From: Desulfuromonas acetexigens
GTDB taxonomy: Bacteria > Desulfobacterota > Desulfuromonadia > Desulfuromonadales > Trichloromonadaceae
Length of the DNA stretch: 64,000 nucleotides
NCBI RefSeq assembly: GCF_900111775.1
Contig: NZ_FOJJ01000023.1
Location: 248,001-312,000 of the forward strand
Direction of reading: 5' to 3'
Of this stretch, positions 32,583 to 41,191 are shown piece after piece. Numbering within the stretch: the stretch's first letter is position 1; every line of letters starts with the position of its first letter. Both the position numbers and the translations under genes were made by a program. The notes below the pieces were generated by a model, which saw only the letters and a program-made list of their open reading frames with translations, was not told where the DNA came from and ran no database searches.

Positions 32583-33548
32583 CTACCCTTTTCCGGCAAG
32601 ACGATCGAGCACCGCCATGGCGAAGAGGGGGATGTTGATTTCGTGATGGCCGGTCAGGGTATAGCCCTTGCCGCCGCCGGAGGTGGGGCGTTTGACGACA
32701 TTTTGCAGGGGGCGGTAATGCTGGGTCATGTCGAAGTTGGCAGTACTGAAATTGTCGACGTGATGGCCCAGGTTCTGGGCGATGGAGAGGGCCTTGAGAA
32801 AGACCTCGGGCAGCAGGACCGCCGAGCCGACATTGAGCCAGACCCCGCCGTCGCCGAGGTCGGCCACCACCGAGGTGAGCAGGCGAAAATCCCGGTAGCT
32901 CATCTCGCCGGTCACGGCGCCGTCCATTTTCGGATGCTGATGGATGATGTCGGTACCGATGGCAACATGAACGGTGACGGGGATGTCGTTTTCGACGCAG
33001 GCCGCCAGCAGGCTGTACTCCTTGAAGGGATGATTCGCCTCGATGATCCGCCGCCCGATCGCCTCGCCGAAGCCGTACCCCTTGGGCAGACCATCGGCCA
33101 AGGCCTGATTCATGCCGCCGCCGGTCTCCTCGGAAAAGCCGAAATCTCCCGAGTGCAAGACCGCGCCGACATCTTCCGAAGTGGCGCCGACCAAGGACAC
33201 TTCGAAATCGTGGATCGTCGCCGAGCCGTTCATGGCGACGGCGGTAATCGCGCCGACCTCGATGAGCTTCTTGAGCACCGGTTGCAAACCGCATTTGATG
33301 ACATGCCCGCCCATGGCCAGCACCACCGGCCGCCCCTTCTCCCGCGCCGCGACCACGGCATCGACCACCCCGCGCAAACTGTCGGCGCCGAGCAGGCGGG
33401 GAAGACCGGCGTAGAAATCGGCGAAACTCATACCCGCTTCGGGGACGCGGGCGAAATGGTCGCGGATATTGACCTTGTTGTCGCGGGTGGTAATGGAATA
33501 GGTGTGGATGCCGCCCAAGGCAATGCGTTCATATTTTTTTTGAGCCAA
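32583..33548 (-). CDS. Deoxyhypusine-synthase-like protein of unknown function
   Basis: 321 residues from TTG 33548, preceded by GAGGAGG at 5 nt; a longer frame from 33632 overlaps the kinase gene. Central motifs are VVLAMGGHVIKCGLQPVL, TAVAMNGSATIHDFEVSL, FGFSEETGGGMNQAL and a late GGGKGYTLTGHHEINIP. The glycine-rich, NAD-binding-like pattern resembles the deoxyhypusine synthase superfamily, but bacterial proteins of this kind are not known to act on hypusine and several act on amines or are uncharacterised. Placed between hldE and an LPS-kinase-like gene in a tight operon, so an envelope role is possible. Confidence 0.6.
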   Translation of the reverse strand: MAQKKYERIALGGIHTYSITTRDNKVNIRDHFARVPEAGMSFADFYAGLPRLLGADSLRGVVDAVVAAREKGRPVVLAMGGHVIKCGLQPVLKKLIEVGAITAVAMNGSATIHDFEVSLVGATSEDVGAVLHSGDFGFSEETGGGMNQALADGLPKGYGFGEAIGRRIIEANHPFKEYSLLAACVENDIPVTVHVAIGTDIIHQHPKMDGAVTGEMSYRDFRLLTSVVADLGDGGVWLNVGSAVLLPEVFLKALSIAQNLGHHVDNFSTANFDMTQHYRPLQNVVKRPTSGGGKGYTLTGHHEINIPLFAMAVLDRLAGKG

Positions 33549-33568
33549 AACAGCCTCCTCGTCAAAAC

Positions 33569-34243
33569 TCAGCGTTGTAAACCCTTGCTCAGCGTCCTTG
33601 CAGCCAAACGGCGAAAAAGCAGGCACTGCCAACCGCGAAGATCGGCGTCCTCCAGGTAGATTTCCAGAAAACGTGCAAGGCCAAAAGCTTTCAGGGCATG
33701 AACATCTTCCCGATAGCGGAGAAAATGCCGGAGATTTCGGGCGCGCGCACTGGCCCCCAAAGGGCGGCGCCGGATACGCATGTCGGCGATGTCGATCAGA
33801 CCCGGTTCGTTCGAATCGGGCTGGATGATGACATTACCGAAATGAATCGAGCGGAAATAGATGCCGCGCCGATGCAGTTTGGCGAGAAATCGGGCGAAAG
33901 CTGCGAGAAAGTCATCCTGCCCTTCCCCCGTCCTCAGCGCCGAGCGCAAGGTTTCTCCGGGCAAGGGGCGATATGTCACCAGATGTCGGCGATTCTCGGG
34001 ACAATAGGAGACGGAACAAACCTGCACCGTGGGAATGCCCAGACACGCTAGTTTTTCGGCGTTGCTCTGAAAACGCAGGGCATAGGGGCGGATGGCCGCG
34101 GTCGAGAGACGCTTCTTGGTACGAAAGATCTTGATGTAATGGCCATCGGGGGCAACCAGGACTTTCTCACCATAGGCGTCCCGTTCGATGACTTGGGATT
34201 GTTCGATCAGGGAATGATATGCGGATCTGGAGATAACTATCAT
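33569..34243 (-). CDS. WaaP/InaA-like (BUD32-type) kinase-fold protein lacking the usual catalytic HxD
   Basis: 224 residues from ATG 34243, ATGA overlap with the GT9 gene. Kinase-fold N-lobe HYIKIFRTKKRLS (Lys38), hinge VTYRPLPGETLRSAL. Where canonical members have HxDxxxxN, it reads YFRSIHFGN (129-137), with Ser132 in place of the Asp; the later metal-site Asp is in GLIDIADMR. It may be a variant kinase that uses other residues, or a pseudokinase. Likely acts on LPS core or is regulatory. The TTG-started DHS-like gene follows. Confidence 0.7.
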   Translation of the reverse strand: MIVISRSAYHSLIEQSQVIERDAYGEKVLVAPDGHYIKIFRTKKRLSTAAIRPYALRFQSNAEKLACLGIPTVQVCSVSYCPENRRHLVTYRPLPGETLRSALRTGEGQDDFLAAFARFLAKLHRRGIYFRSIHFGNVIIQPDSNEPGLIDIADMRIRRRPLGASARARNLRHFLRYREDVHALKAFGLARFLEIYLEDADLRGWQCLLFRRLAARTLSKGLQR

Positions 34244-35436
34244 TTCAAAGATTGCCAAACACTTCGAACCTGAGAAAACAATTCATCGACAGAAATGAGT
34301 TCAATACAAGGCACGGGCTTTCCAGCCTTTTGATCTTGCTTGGAAAGACAAGGCATTTTCCAGTTACAACCAAAACAATCCATCTTATGGCTGCATACAA
34401 CAGGCAAACAACTGAGTCCATCGTCTTCTACCTGATAAGGCAGACACCGCCCATATTGGCCACCACCCAAAATACATATACTGGGCGTATTGACTGCGGC
34501 GGCCATATGGATAGCACCGGTATCATTTGCAACTAAAAAAGAAGCATTCTTAATCACCCAAGCCAAGTCATTTAATGTAGTTTTCCCGGCGAAATCGATA
34601 TAAACACCTGGATTCTCATTGGTGAGTTCTTGGGCTAAAGACTCTTCACCAGGCCCACCACAAATGACAATAGGTAGATTGGTTAATTCATAGACCAATT
34701 CCGCCAATTTTCTAAATCTATCGACCGGCCATCTTTTATAGACACCACCGGCCCCAGGGAAGAATACACAATAAGCATCAGGCAGTAGAGTTGAACCATC
34801 AAAAGGATGTAAATAAGTAGAGATATCTGCAACTTTAGCCTTATAGTCAGTCACGCCAAGAGCTCGAATGAATTCTGCTTCACGTAGCAACATCATTAAT
34901 GGTTTATCCGTAGCCGGCAATAAATCGGTATACCATTTATCAGAATGTTTTTTTTGAAACTTTTTTTTATGATTCAAATCACCAATTGAACCAATTCGTT
35001 GATTTGCTTTACTCGCCTTGACGAGATAATCTCCATGCAAAAACCTCACATGGGTCACCTGTAGAACAACGTCAAAATTTTTATCTATTACTTTTTTTAC
35101 ATAGTCATAACGGTAACAGGGATCATTAATGAACTTTCTGCAGTCAAATGGCCATATGTCATCCCAATAGGGGAACTGTAGAGCAAAAGAAGACCAACTT
35201 TTATCCGCCACAAGGACAATTTTTTGATTACTATATAGTGCACGATATTCTTTAGCTTGATCTAGCCACATGATAAAATCGCCTATTACATCAAGACGGA
35301 TTATCATGACACCTTTTTTTTGTTTTTTTGATTTAGAATTAAATGCTGCAAGAAAATCTACAAGTAAACCAGAAACTTTTTTCCCTGCGAATATTCTTGA
35401 AAGAAAAAAAGCAATTTTTAAAAATAAATATTTCAT
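34240..35436 (-). CDS. Glycosyltransferase family 9 (heptosyltransferase-like)
   Basis: 398 residues. GT-B fold with GVMIIRLDVIGDFIMWLDQA at the N-terminus, FFPGAGGVYKRWPVDRFRKL and ICGGPGEESLAQEL in the C-terminal half, and NDTGAIHMAAAVNTPSICIL (ADP-sugar binding). A Cys-rich tail (CSHKMDCFGCNW then CLSKQD) recalls the CxxC segments of WaaF/WaaC. It is clearly more AT-rich than the core genes on either side, a sign of separate acquisition. Probably adds a heptose or related sugar to the LPS core. Confidence 0.85.
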   Translation of the reverse strand: MKYLFLKIAFFLSRIFAGKKVSGLLVDFLAAFNSKSKKQKKGVMIIRLDVIGDFIMWLDQAKEYRALYSNQKIVLVADKSWSSFALQFPYWDDIWPFDCRKFINDPCYRYDYVKKVIDKNFDVVLQVTHVRFLHGDYLVKASKANQRIGSIGDLNHKKKFQKKHSDKWYTDLLPATDKPLMMLLREAEFIRALGVTDYKAKVADISTYLHPFDGSTLLPDAYCVFFPGAGGVYKRWPVDRFRKLAELVYELTNLPIVICGGPGEESLAQELTNENPGVYIDFAGKTTLNDLAWVIKNASFLVANDTGAIHMAAAVNTPSICILGGGQYGRCLPYQVEDDGLSCLPVVCSHKMDCFGCNWKMPCLSKQDQKAGKPVPCIELISVDELFSQVRSVWQSLK

Positions 35437-35504
35437 AAAAGATTATTTTCTCAACTTTCGCAGCATTATGACAAGCCACAAATGCCTGAAATAAAAATGA
35501 ACTT

Positions 35505-35645
35505 TCAAAATATATGGTTTGAAAGTAGCGTTACTCGTCGCAACAGGTCCGGTATCTTGGCCTTGAATATCATAGGTAGTTTTCGGTTTTTAGTAGCCTC
35601 AGTCCCTCCAGGCTTAAGATAGCTCCACTTATTTTTAGTCGTCAT
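35505..35645 (-). CDS. Short uncharacterised frame (46 aa), possibly a broken gene
   Basis: ATG 35645 begins MTTKNKWSYLKPGGTEATKN, continuing to a stop in an AT-rich stretch. Just past the stop, another frame reads LKVHFYFRHLWLVIMLRKLRK before its own stop; one extra T in the TTTT at the junction would join them into a 66-residue basic protein. No family recognised. It fills most of the 237-nt gap between the GT2 and GT9 genes. Confidence 0.25.
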   Translation of the reverse strand: MTTKNKWSYLKPGGTEATKNRKLPMIFKAKIPDLLRRVTLLSNHIF

Positions 35646-35673
35646 GAATGTAACCCCAGACTCCGTTTTATTT

Positions 35674-36564
35674 TCACTTGATATTCAGCAAGTACCAAAC
35701 AAGACGCGGATCGCGCCAAACGAAATTCCAAGCACCCCGGAACACTTCTTTTTCCTGGGCTGTTCCATGCCCCTGATGTAAATAACGCCCAAGTGACAAA
35801 TAGTGACGACGAAGGCAGTGGCTTATCAGCGTTCGATATGAGTAAAGACTGGGATCTTTAGCAAACTTATCAAAGCAGCGCACCTTCTCGGCGCGAATAT
35901 GCCGGGTGACCCGTGAAGTGTTTGTTTCGTGATCTCGTCGAAAAAAAACCGGTTCATCAAGAAAACCGACTTTCCCTTTCTGACAAAGGCGGACCGGCAT
36001 TTCCAAGTCTTCGTAGTACCTGAAGGTTTCACAATCAAACCCGCCGATTTCCTTGAGAGTCGAGGTCAGAAACATGCCAGTGGCAAAGACCGGCAAAGTC
36101 CCTCGCAGAAGATCGGGGATAGGGTCTTTCTGGTCGAATAAGCGGCGTCGTTTCTCATCGAGAAAGCGGTCTGAGGTTTCTCTTTCGTCCCAGACCATAT
36201 AGCCGTCGGCAAAAACGGCGACACAGTCTTGGTGGTTATTGAGAAAGGTCGCTCTTTTTTCAAGGCTGTCGACCGGCAGATAATCGTCGGATGCCAATTC
36301 GCAGAAATATTGACCCTTGGCCAGTTCCAACCCCTGATTCAGAGTCTGGATCAGTCCTCGGTTTTCACGACGCAGATACGTAAATCCGCCCCGTTCCTCC
36401 CAAAACGTCTGAATCAGTTCGGCGCTGCCGTCGCTGGAGCCATCATCGATGACGATCAGGTCGACCTGCGACCAGGTTTGGGCGAGAACGCTCTCGATCG
36501 CCTGCAGGACATATCGGTGATGGTTATAGGACGGTATGACAACTGAAACTGTTTGATTAGACAT
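35674..36564 (-). CDS. Glycosyltransferase family 2
   Basis: 296 residues. Canonical GT-A start VSVVIPSYNHHRYVLQAIES, LIVIDDGSSDGSAEL and ELASDDYLPVDSLEK (metal Asp pair), plus YYEDLEMPVRLCQKG on the acceptor side. Resembles WaaE/LgtF-type core glucosyltransferases, though the donor is not certain. Its start overlaps the stop of gmhA by 8 nt, so it is in the core operon. Confidence 0.85.
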   Translation of the reverse strand: MSNQTVSVVIPSYNHHRYVLQAIESVLAQTWSQVDLIVIDDGSSDGSAELIQTFWEERGGFTYLRRENRGLIQTLNQGLELAKGQYFCELASDDYLPVDSLEKRATFLNNHQDCVAVFADGYMVWDERETSDRFLDEKRRRLFDQKDPIPDLLRGTLPVFATGMFLTSTLKEIGGFDCETFRYYEDLEMPVRLCQKGKVGFLDEPVFFRRDHETNTSRVTRHIRAEKVRCFDKFAKDPSLYSYRTLISHCLRRHYLSLGRYLHQGHGTAQEKEVFRGAWNFVWRDPRLVWYLLNIK

Positions 36565-37147
36565 TTAGCGTTCCCGCAGGAAAAAGTCGTTTCTCGATCT
36601 GGTCGCAGAGAATATGAATAATGGCGGCATGGGCTTCCTGAACGAAAGGGGTCCCCGAAACCCGTACCGTCAGATTGACCTCCACCTCTCCCCCAATCGC
36701 GCCGCCGTCCTTGCCGAGCAGACCGACGGTGCGCGCCCCGATCTCATGGGCGGTGCGCAGCGCTTTGAGCACGTTGGGTGAATTGCCGCTGGTGGAGATG
36801 CCGACAACCACATCCCCCGGTTTTGCCAGAGCGGCTACCTGCCGATTGAATACTTCGTCGAAGCCGTAATCGTTGCCCACCGCCGTCAGAATGGAGGTGT
36901 CGGTGCTCAGGGCGATGGCCGGCAGAGCCTTGCGTTCGAGCAGAAAACGACCCACCAGTTCGGCGGCGAAGTGCTGCGCATCGGCCGCCGAGCCGCCGTT
37001 TCCCATGATGAGAATCTTGTTGCCGTTTTGCAGCGCCTCGGCCATGACCGTGCAACAATAATCGATCGTTTCCGAAAGCTCCTCGGCGGCCTGTTCCAGA
37101 GCTCTGACCGAATTGGCAAAATGTCCCTTAATTTCCTGAAGACGCAT
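36557..37147 (-). CDS. gmhA: Sedoheptulose-7-phosphate isomerase
   Basis: 196 residues from ATG 37147 with AGGAAACAGG upstream; a longer frame from 37174 overlaps the GT39 gene. SIS-domain protein: KILIMGNGGSAADAQHFAAELVG-type core (NGGSAADAQHFAAE), ALPAIALSTDTSILTAVGND, VVVGISTSGNSPNVLKAL and the zinc/active site region EAHAAIIHILCDQIEK. Makes D-glycero-D-manno-heptose-7-phosphate, first step of the ADP-heptose pathway, feeding hldE and gmhB encoded downstream. Confidence 0.93.
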   Translation of the reverse strand: MRLQEIKGHFANSVRALEQAAEELSETIDYCCTVMAEALQNGNKILIMGNGGSAADAQHFAAELVGRFLLERKALPAIALSTDTSILTAVGNDYGFDEVFNRQVAALAKPGDVVVGISTSGNSPNVLKALRTAHEIGARTVGLLGKDGGAIGGEVEVNLTVRVSGTPFVQEAHAAIIHILCDQIEKRLFPAGTLNV

Positions 37148-38696
37148 CCTGTTTCCTAAAAATAATGGTTTCATATCGCTTATCGGTGAATTTTTTCACC
37201 TGAACGAAATTCTCGATGTGCAAATCAGCGGGTTCCGCATCGCGGTCTCGGAGGACGCTGATGAGTTGTGCGTCTACCTGCCCCGCCACCCGAGCAAGAT
37301 GATTCGGCTCAACGTTCATGGATTCAATAAAAGTCATTCCTCGGCCGGCATAAAAGGGTACTTCCCGGCCGTTGGAAACAATCGCTCCCATATTAATTTG
37401 CGGATGCGCGGCCAACCATTGTCCCGCCTCTTTGGCTGAAATCAGTTGTCGCTTGACCTCGGTCGCGGCCTCAACGCCGGGCACGGTAAAGAGAACGGAC
37501 ACCAACAACAGTGGAGCAAATCGCGGTAAGCGATTTATGCCATTCAACCTACCCAAAATACGCTCGATTCCATATCCCACCCAGGGGAGCAGGAGAAAAA
37601 CCGGGACGTAAACATAACGGGTTTCAATAAAACCTTGGTGCAGAAGATAAAGACACAAAATCAGAAGATAGGCTATCGCCAACCAGAGAACTAGGGCATG
37701 GGGACTTCGATATGTGCGAAACAACACCAATCCCACCAGGCAGGCCGCGAAGAAAGCAGGATAGAGTACTTTTTTCACATTGGCCATAAGCCCGATGAAG
37801 TAAATCAGCCGGATGTTTTCCCAAGCGATCTCGGCAAAATCGTTATCGACCGCCCCCATGGGGATGACTTTTTCCATCTTTCGGAGTTCCTCTTGAACCC
37901 GTGGATCGTACCCGAGAACGCCTTTGTTCAGCGGCATTTTCATCATAGAAACAATCAACCCCAACCGGTTGAAGCTCAGCAACTGATCAGAGAAAGCCCA
38001 CCCGGCTACTGCGATTGTCAATAAAGATAAAAGCAAGAAAACCCCGACCTGCTTAATAAAGCGTGTACGCCATCTCCGTCGAGAGACTGCTTGACCGAAA
38101 AGGAAAAAAACAAGAAGGAATGGTAAAAAAAATGCTTCGATGCGAAAGAGAAAAGCAAGGAATGTAAATACCAGGGAGAGAAAAAAAACGCGGATGTCTT
38201 CTTCCGTAACCGCCCGCAAGGCGAACAGGAGCGCCCAGGCGAACATGCAGAGGAAACCTGGATCACGCATGACATAAACGGAAAACTCGTTGAGCGAGGG
38301 GGCCACCACGAAGGCCAGCGTCGTCCAGAACGCGACCCGAGGGATGAATAACCGTTCGGTCATCAGAAACAGGGGGATGACCGTCGAGACGGAAAAGAGC
38401 AACGAAAGCATCCTTCCGGCGACAACCAGATCCAGCCCGAGCAACCCGAGACCGGCGATGAGCAACGGGTAGATAAACAAACTACCATTTATGGCCAGCC
38501 CCTGTTGCCACTCGCCCCGCAGAAATGCCTCAGCCTGGGCGATATAGACAGGGCCATCCGGAGTGATGACCGGAGACTGCACCCAGATGCCGATCTTGAT
38601 GACCAAGGAGAGCCCAAGCAGTAGCCACAGCATGCGGCGCCCATCGAGACAATTCAACCAATCGTTGGATTCGAGGGAAGTGGTCGCGAGAAACAT
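37128..38696 (-). CDS. GT39-type (ArnT/PMT-like) membrane glycosyltransferase
   Basis: 522 residues with about eleven membrane helices. Early periplasmic loop VITPDGPVYIAQAEAFLRGE contains the acidic residues expected for a GT-C enzyme, followed by GSLFIYPLLIAGLG. The soluble tail (after residue 400) has ISAKEAGQWLAAHPQ and YAGRGMTFIESMNV. Members use polyprenyl-phospho-sugars to modify lipid A, LPS core or proteins on the periplasmic side. Substrate unknown. It is the first gene after the kinase at 38697 (stops and starts abut), in the core operon. Confidence 0.8.
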   Translation of the reverse strand: MFLATTSLESNDWLNCLDGRRMLWLLLGLSLVIKIGIWVQSPVITPDGPVYIAQAEAFLRGEWQQGLAINGSLFIYPLLIAGLGLLGLDLVVAGRMLSLLFSVSTVIPLFLMTERLFIPRVAFWTTLAFVVAPSLNEFSVYVMRDPGFLCMFAWALLFALRAVTEEDIRVFFLSLVFTFLAFLFRIEAFFLPFLLVFFLFGQAVSRRRWRTRFIKQVGVFLLLSLLTIAVAGWAFSDQLLSFNRLGLIVSMMKMPLNKGVLGYDPRVQEELRKMEKVIPMGAVDNDFAEIAWENIRLIYFIGLMANVKKVLYPAFFAACLVGLVLFRTYRSPHALVLWLAIAYLLILCLYLLHQGFIETRYVYVPVFLLLPWVGYGIERILGRLNGINRLPRFAPLLLVSVLFTVPGVEAATEVKRQLISAKEAGQWLAAHPQINMGAIVSNGREVPFYAGRGMTFIESMNVEPNHLARVAGQVDAQLISVLRDRDAEPADLHIENFVQVKKFTDKRYETIIFRKQDASSGN

Positions 38697-39500
38697 TCAG
38701 GCTCCGACAAAACCGCCGGCGCTCTGCCAGCGTTCGATGAACAATTGTTTCAGGTCGCCACCGGTCGGTTCCAGCCGGTCGAGATCCCGCAGAAAATGAC
38801 CGATATCCCGCCGGGCCCGCCGGGGATCGGGTTTGGCCAAAACTCGGGCGCAGTCAAAATCGACCAGGGTGAAGGCAAAACCCTCCTCTTCGCGGCGTAC
38901 CAGCAAATTGTCCCAGTTAGTGTCGCCATGGATGCCGGCGGCGCGATGCAGAGTTCCCAGCATCGTCGCGGCCTGAGTCACCAGCAGGCGCTTCTCCGAG
39001 GTCGATAGCGCTACCCAGAAGATCGTCAACGGCTGCCACCCTTGCAGATATTCGGAGAGCAGGTAGGAACGGCCGAGAAAACGCCAGCTCCGCTCTTCGA
39101 GACAGACCAGAGGTTCGGGCACGGCGATCCCTCGCGCCCGGAAATTCCAGGCCGCCAGCCAGGTCCGCAGGGCCCGGGAACGTTTGAAAACGTGGCGAAA
39201 ACTGTAAACCCAGCCGCGCCGGTCGTAGCGTTTCAGGACATAGGTGTTACCGGCGATCTCGACCCGGGCGATGCGACAGCTGTTGCCGCGCCCCGCCAAT
39301 AGCTCGCCTTCTTCGAGAAACCTGTCGGGATCGGGGAGCAACTCGGCACACAACTCTTCAGCCTGGGCAGTTCGCCGGCGATACGTGCAAAACCCATGGC
39401 TGCGGTCGACGATAAAATGTGCACCATTGCGCAGCGACTCCCTCGCCAACCGGTTACAACGCCGGATCGCCACACCATCGAATGCTACGAGTCCGCTCAT
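38697..39500 (-). CDS. LPS-core kinase, WaaP/InaA-like (BUD32 fold)
   Basis: 267 residues from ATG 39500 (ATGA overlap with the preceding gene). Kinase signs: TYVLKRYDRRGW (Lys90), LHRAAGIHGDTNWDNLL (Asp193, Asn198) and TLVDFDCARVL (Asp214/Asp216). Members phosphorylate heptose or other core sugars in the cytoplasm. It is a close paralogue of the next gene: both share YDRRGW/YNCRGW, RTW and GRSYLL motifs, so they look like a tandem duplication. Confidence 0.82.
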   Translation of the reverse strand: MSGLVAFDGVAIRRCNRLARESLRNGAHFIVDRSHGFCTYRRRTAQAEELCAELLPDPDRFLEEGELLAGRGNSCRIARVEIAGNTYVLKRYDRRGWVYSFRHVFKRSRALRTWLAAWNFRARGIAVPEPLVCLEERSWRFLGRSYLLSEYLQGWQPLTIFWVALSTSEKRLLVTQAATMLGTLHRAAGIHGDTNWDNLLVRREEEGFAFTLVDFDCARVLAKPDPRRARRDIGHFLRDLDRLEPTGGDLKQLFIERWQSAGGFVGA

Positions 39501-40255
39501 TCCAACCCCGCCCGTTCCCGCCATATCTCCTCGAAAAGTGTTTTCAATCGAGGATCGCTTTCATGCGCTTCCAAGTCCCGCAGGAATCTTCCGATGTCCT
39601 CCCGAGCTTTTCGCGCCGAGACGCGTCGTAAAACACGGCTGCCATCCAAATCCACCAACTTTGGCTGCCAAGTTGCCGCTTCACACCGAATCAGAATGTT
39701 GTACCACTTGAGATCCCCATGCAGGGCGGCAAAGCGATGCATGTGCCCCAGTTGCTCGGCCAGGCACCTCAAGAGAGAAGGCTTTTCTTCCACCGTCAGG
39801 GTTGGCCAAAGCTCCATCAAGGAGGAAGCCCCCTCGACAAACCCGGTCAACAGGTAGGAACGGCCGAGCAGGCGAAATTTGCGCTCTTCCAGACAAAGCA
39901 AAGGGTCCTGAATGGGAATACCCCGCCGGAGAAACTCCAGATGCACCCGCCAGGTCCGTACCGCCCGCGACTGGCGGAGCAGATTCCCTAAACGGTAACC
40001 CCAGCCTCGACAATTATAGCGCTTGAGAAAATATGGCAGCCCCGCCAGCTCAACACGCACCGAATGGTTACGCGATCCCTCTTTAAAAACCTCGCCCCCG
40101 GCAATAACCTGATCGGGGTCGGGCAGCAAACCGTCAAGCAGATCGGTCACCGATCGGTTGTTTCGCTGGAACACCCGAAACGGTCCATGAATTTCACAAA
40201 CCTCTGGTGCCGGTTCCAGAATAATTTTCAAACTCTTCCCCAAAGATCCCGTCAT
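39497..40255 (-). CDS. LPS-core kinase, WaaP/InaA-like (BUD32 fold), tandem paralogue
   Basis: 252 residues. PYFLKRYNCRGW (Lys78), MHRFAALHGDLKWYNILIR (Asp181, Asn186) and KLVDLDGSRVLRR (Asp202/Asp204) give the complete catalytic set. N-terminal residues PDPDQVIAGGEVFKEGSRN match the neighbour's PDPDRFLEEGELLAGRGNS. Probably phosphorylates a different core position. ATGA overlap with the downstream paralogue suggests coordinated translation. Confidence 0.82.
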   Translation of the reverse strand: MTGSLGKSLKIILEPAPEVCEIHGPFRVFQRNNRSVTDLLDGLLPDPDQVIAGGEVFKEGSRNHSVRVELAGLPYFLKRYNCRGWGYRLGNLLRQSRAVRTWRVHLEFLRRGIPIQDPLLCLEERKFRLLGRSYLLTGFVEGASSLMELWPTLTVEEKPSLLRCLAEQLGHMHRFAALHGDLKWYNILIRCEAATWQPKLVDLDGSRVLRRVSARKAREDIGRFLRDLEAHESDPRLKTLFEEIWRERAGLE

Positions 40256-40291
40256 GAAAAAAACATCGCTTCTCGGGTACCGGGCATCGCC

Positions 40292-41188
40292 TTATCCTTT
40301 GAAATAGCTTCGTACATATTTAGTCAGATAGGGCCACTCCTTCAACAACCTGGGGGCAAGCCGCAAAGCCCGGTGGTACCACTGACGTGCCTCGTCATAG
40401 CGCCCGGCGAGATACAGGGAGCGAAAGACCGAGAGAGCGTTACGTCCCTCGAATTCCCCACGCAAGGCCAGAAACCGGGGGGGCAGGAGGGCCTCGTCGA
40501 AGAGGATATCGGTCAATGCCGAACCTGCTTGCAGGATCAGGTCGATATTATTACGCAGGCTGTCATCGTGCTTGAAAACCTCAAGGACCGGCTCGGGAAA
40601 GGACCGGCAGTCGAACAGGGCCAGAGTCTGGGCGAATACGGGGAGATCCTCGCTGTTGCGCAAGCTTTCCGGATAGCGGATGACCTCGAAGACGTCTCGG
40701 GAAACCAGTGTCGCCCCGTTGGAGATCCCGAATTCGCGGCGGATATAGGCGGTAAAATTGGCCAGGCGGTCGTCGGTCAGGACGGCGGGAGCATGCCGGC
40801 GGACCTTGCCGTCGGGATGCCGGGATTGATGGCCTCCGCAGACCATCCCCCAGCGGTTTTCTTGTGTCCAGAAACGAAAACGTTCCAAGGCATCCGGCAG
40901 CAGGCGGTCGTCGGCGTCGAGAAAAATCAGAAAAGCCCCCCGCGACTCCTCGACTCCGCGATTGCGGGCCTTGGCCGGACCGCCGTTGTCTTGACGCAAA
41001 TAGCGCACCCGCCCCGGGTGCAGTTGCTGATAACGGGCGGCGACGGTGGGGGTGTCGTCCGTGGACCCGTCATCGACGACAATGATTTCGAAATCGTCGC
41101 CGGACTGAGCCAGCACCGAGTCGATGGCCCGGGGCAGATAGGCCTCATAATTGTAGGCCGGTATCACAACGGAAAAGAGCATCGCCAT
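40292..41188 (-). CDS. Glycosyltransferase family 2
   Basis: 298 residues. FSVVIPAYNYEAYLPRAIDS, IIVVDDGSTDDTP, GGPAKARNRGVEESRGAFLI and FLDADDRLLPDALERF are classic GT-A motifs. After the catalytic core, a helical tail (LAGRYDEARQWYHRALRLAP) looks like a single TPR-type helix pair, as in several LPS-core GT2 proteins. It follows waaP and precedes the kinase pair in the core operon. Sugar not known. Confidence 0.87.
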   Translation of the reverse strand: MAMLFSVVIPAYNYEAYLPRAIDSVLAQSGDDFEIIVVDDGSTDDTPTVAARYQQLHPGRVRYLRQDNGGPAKARNRGVEESRGAFLIFLDADDRLLPDALERFRFWTQENRWGMVCGGHQSRHPDGKVRRHAPAVLTDDRLANFTAYIRREFGISNGATLVSRDVFEVIRYPESLRNSEDLPVFAQTLALFDCRSFPEPVLEVFKHDDSLRNNIDLILQAGSALTDILFDEALLPPRFLALRGEFEGRNALSVFRSLYLAGRYDEARQWYHRALRLAPRLLKEWPYLTKYVRSYFKG

Positions 41189-41191
41189 TCC

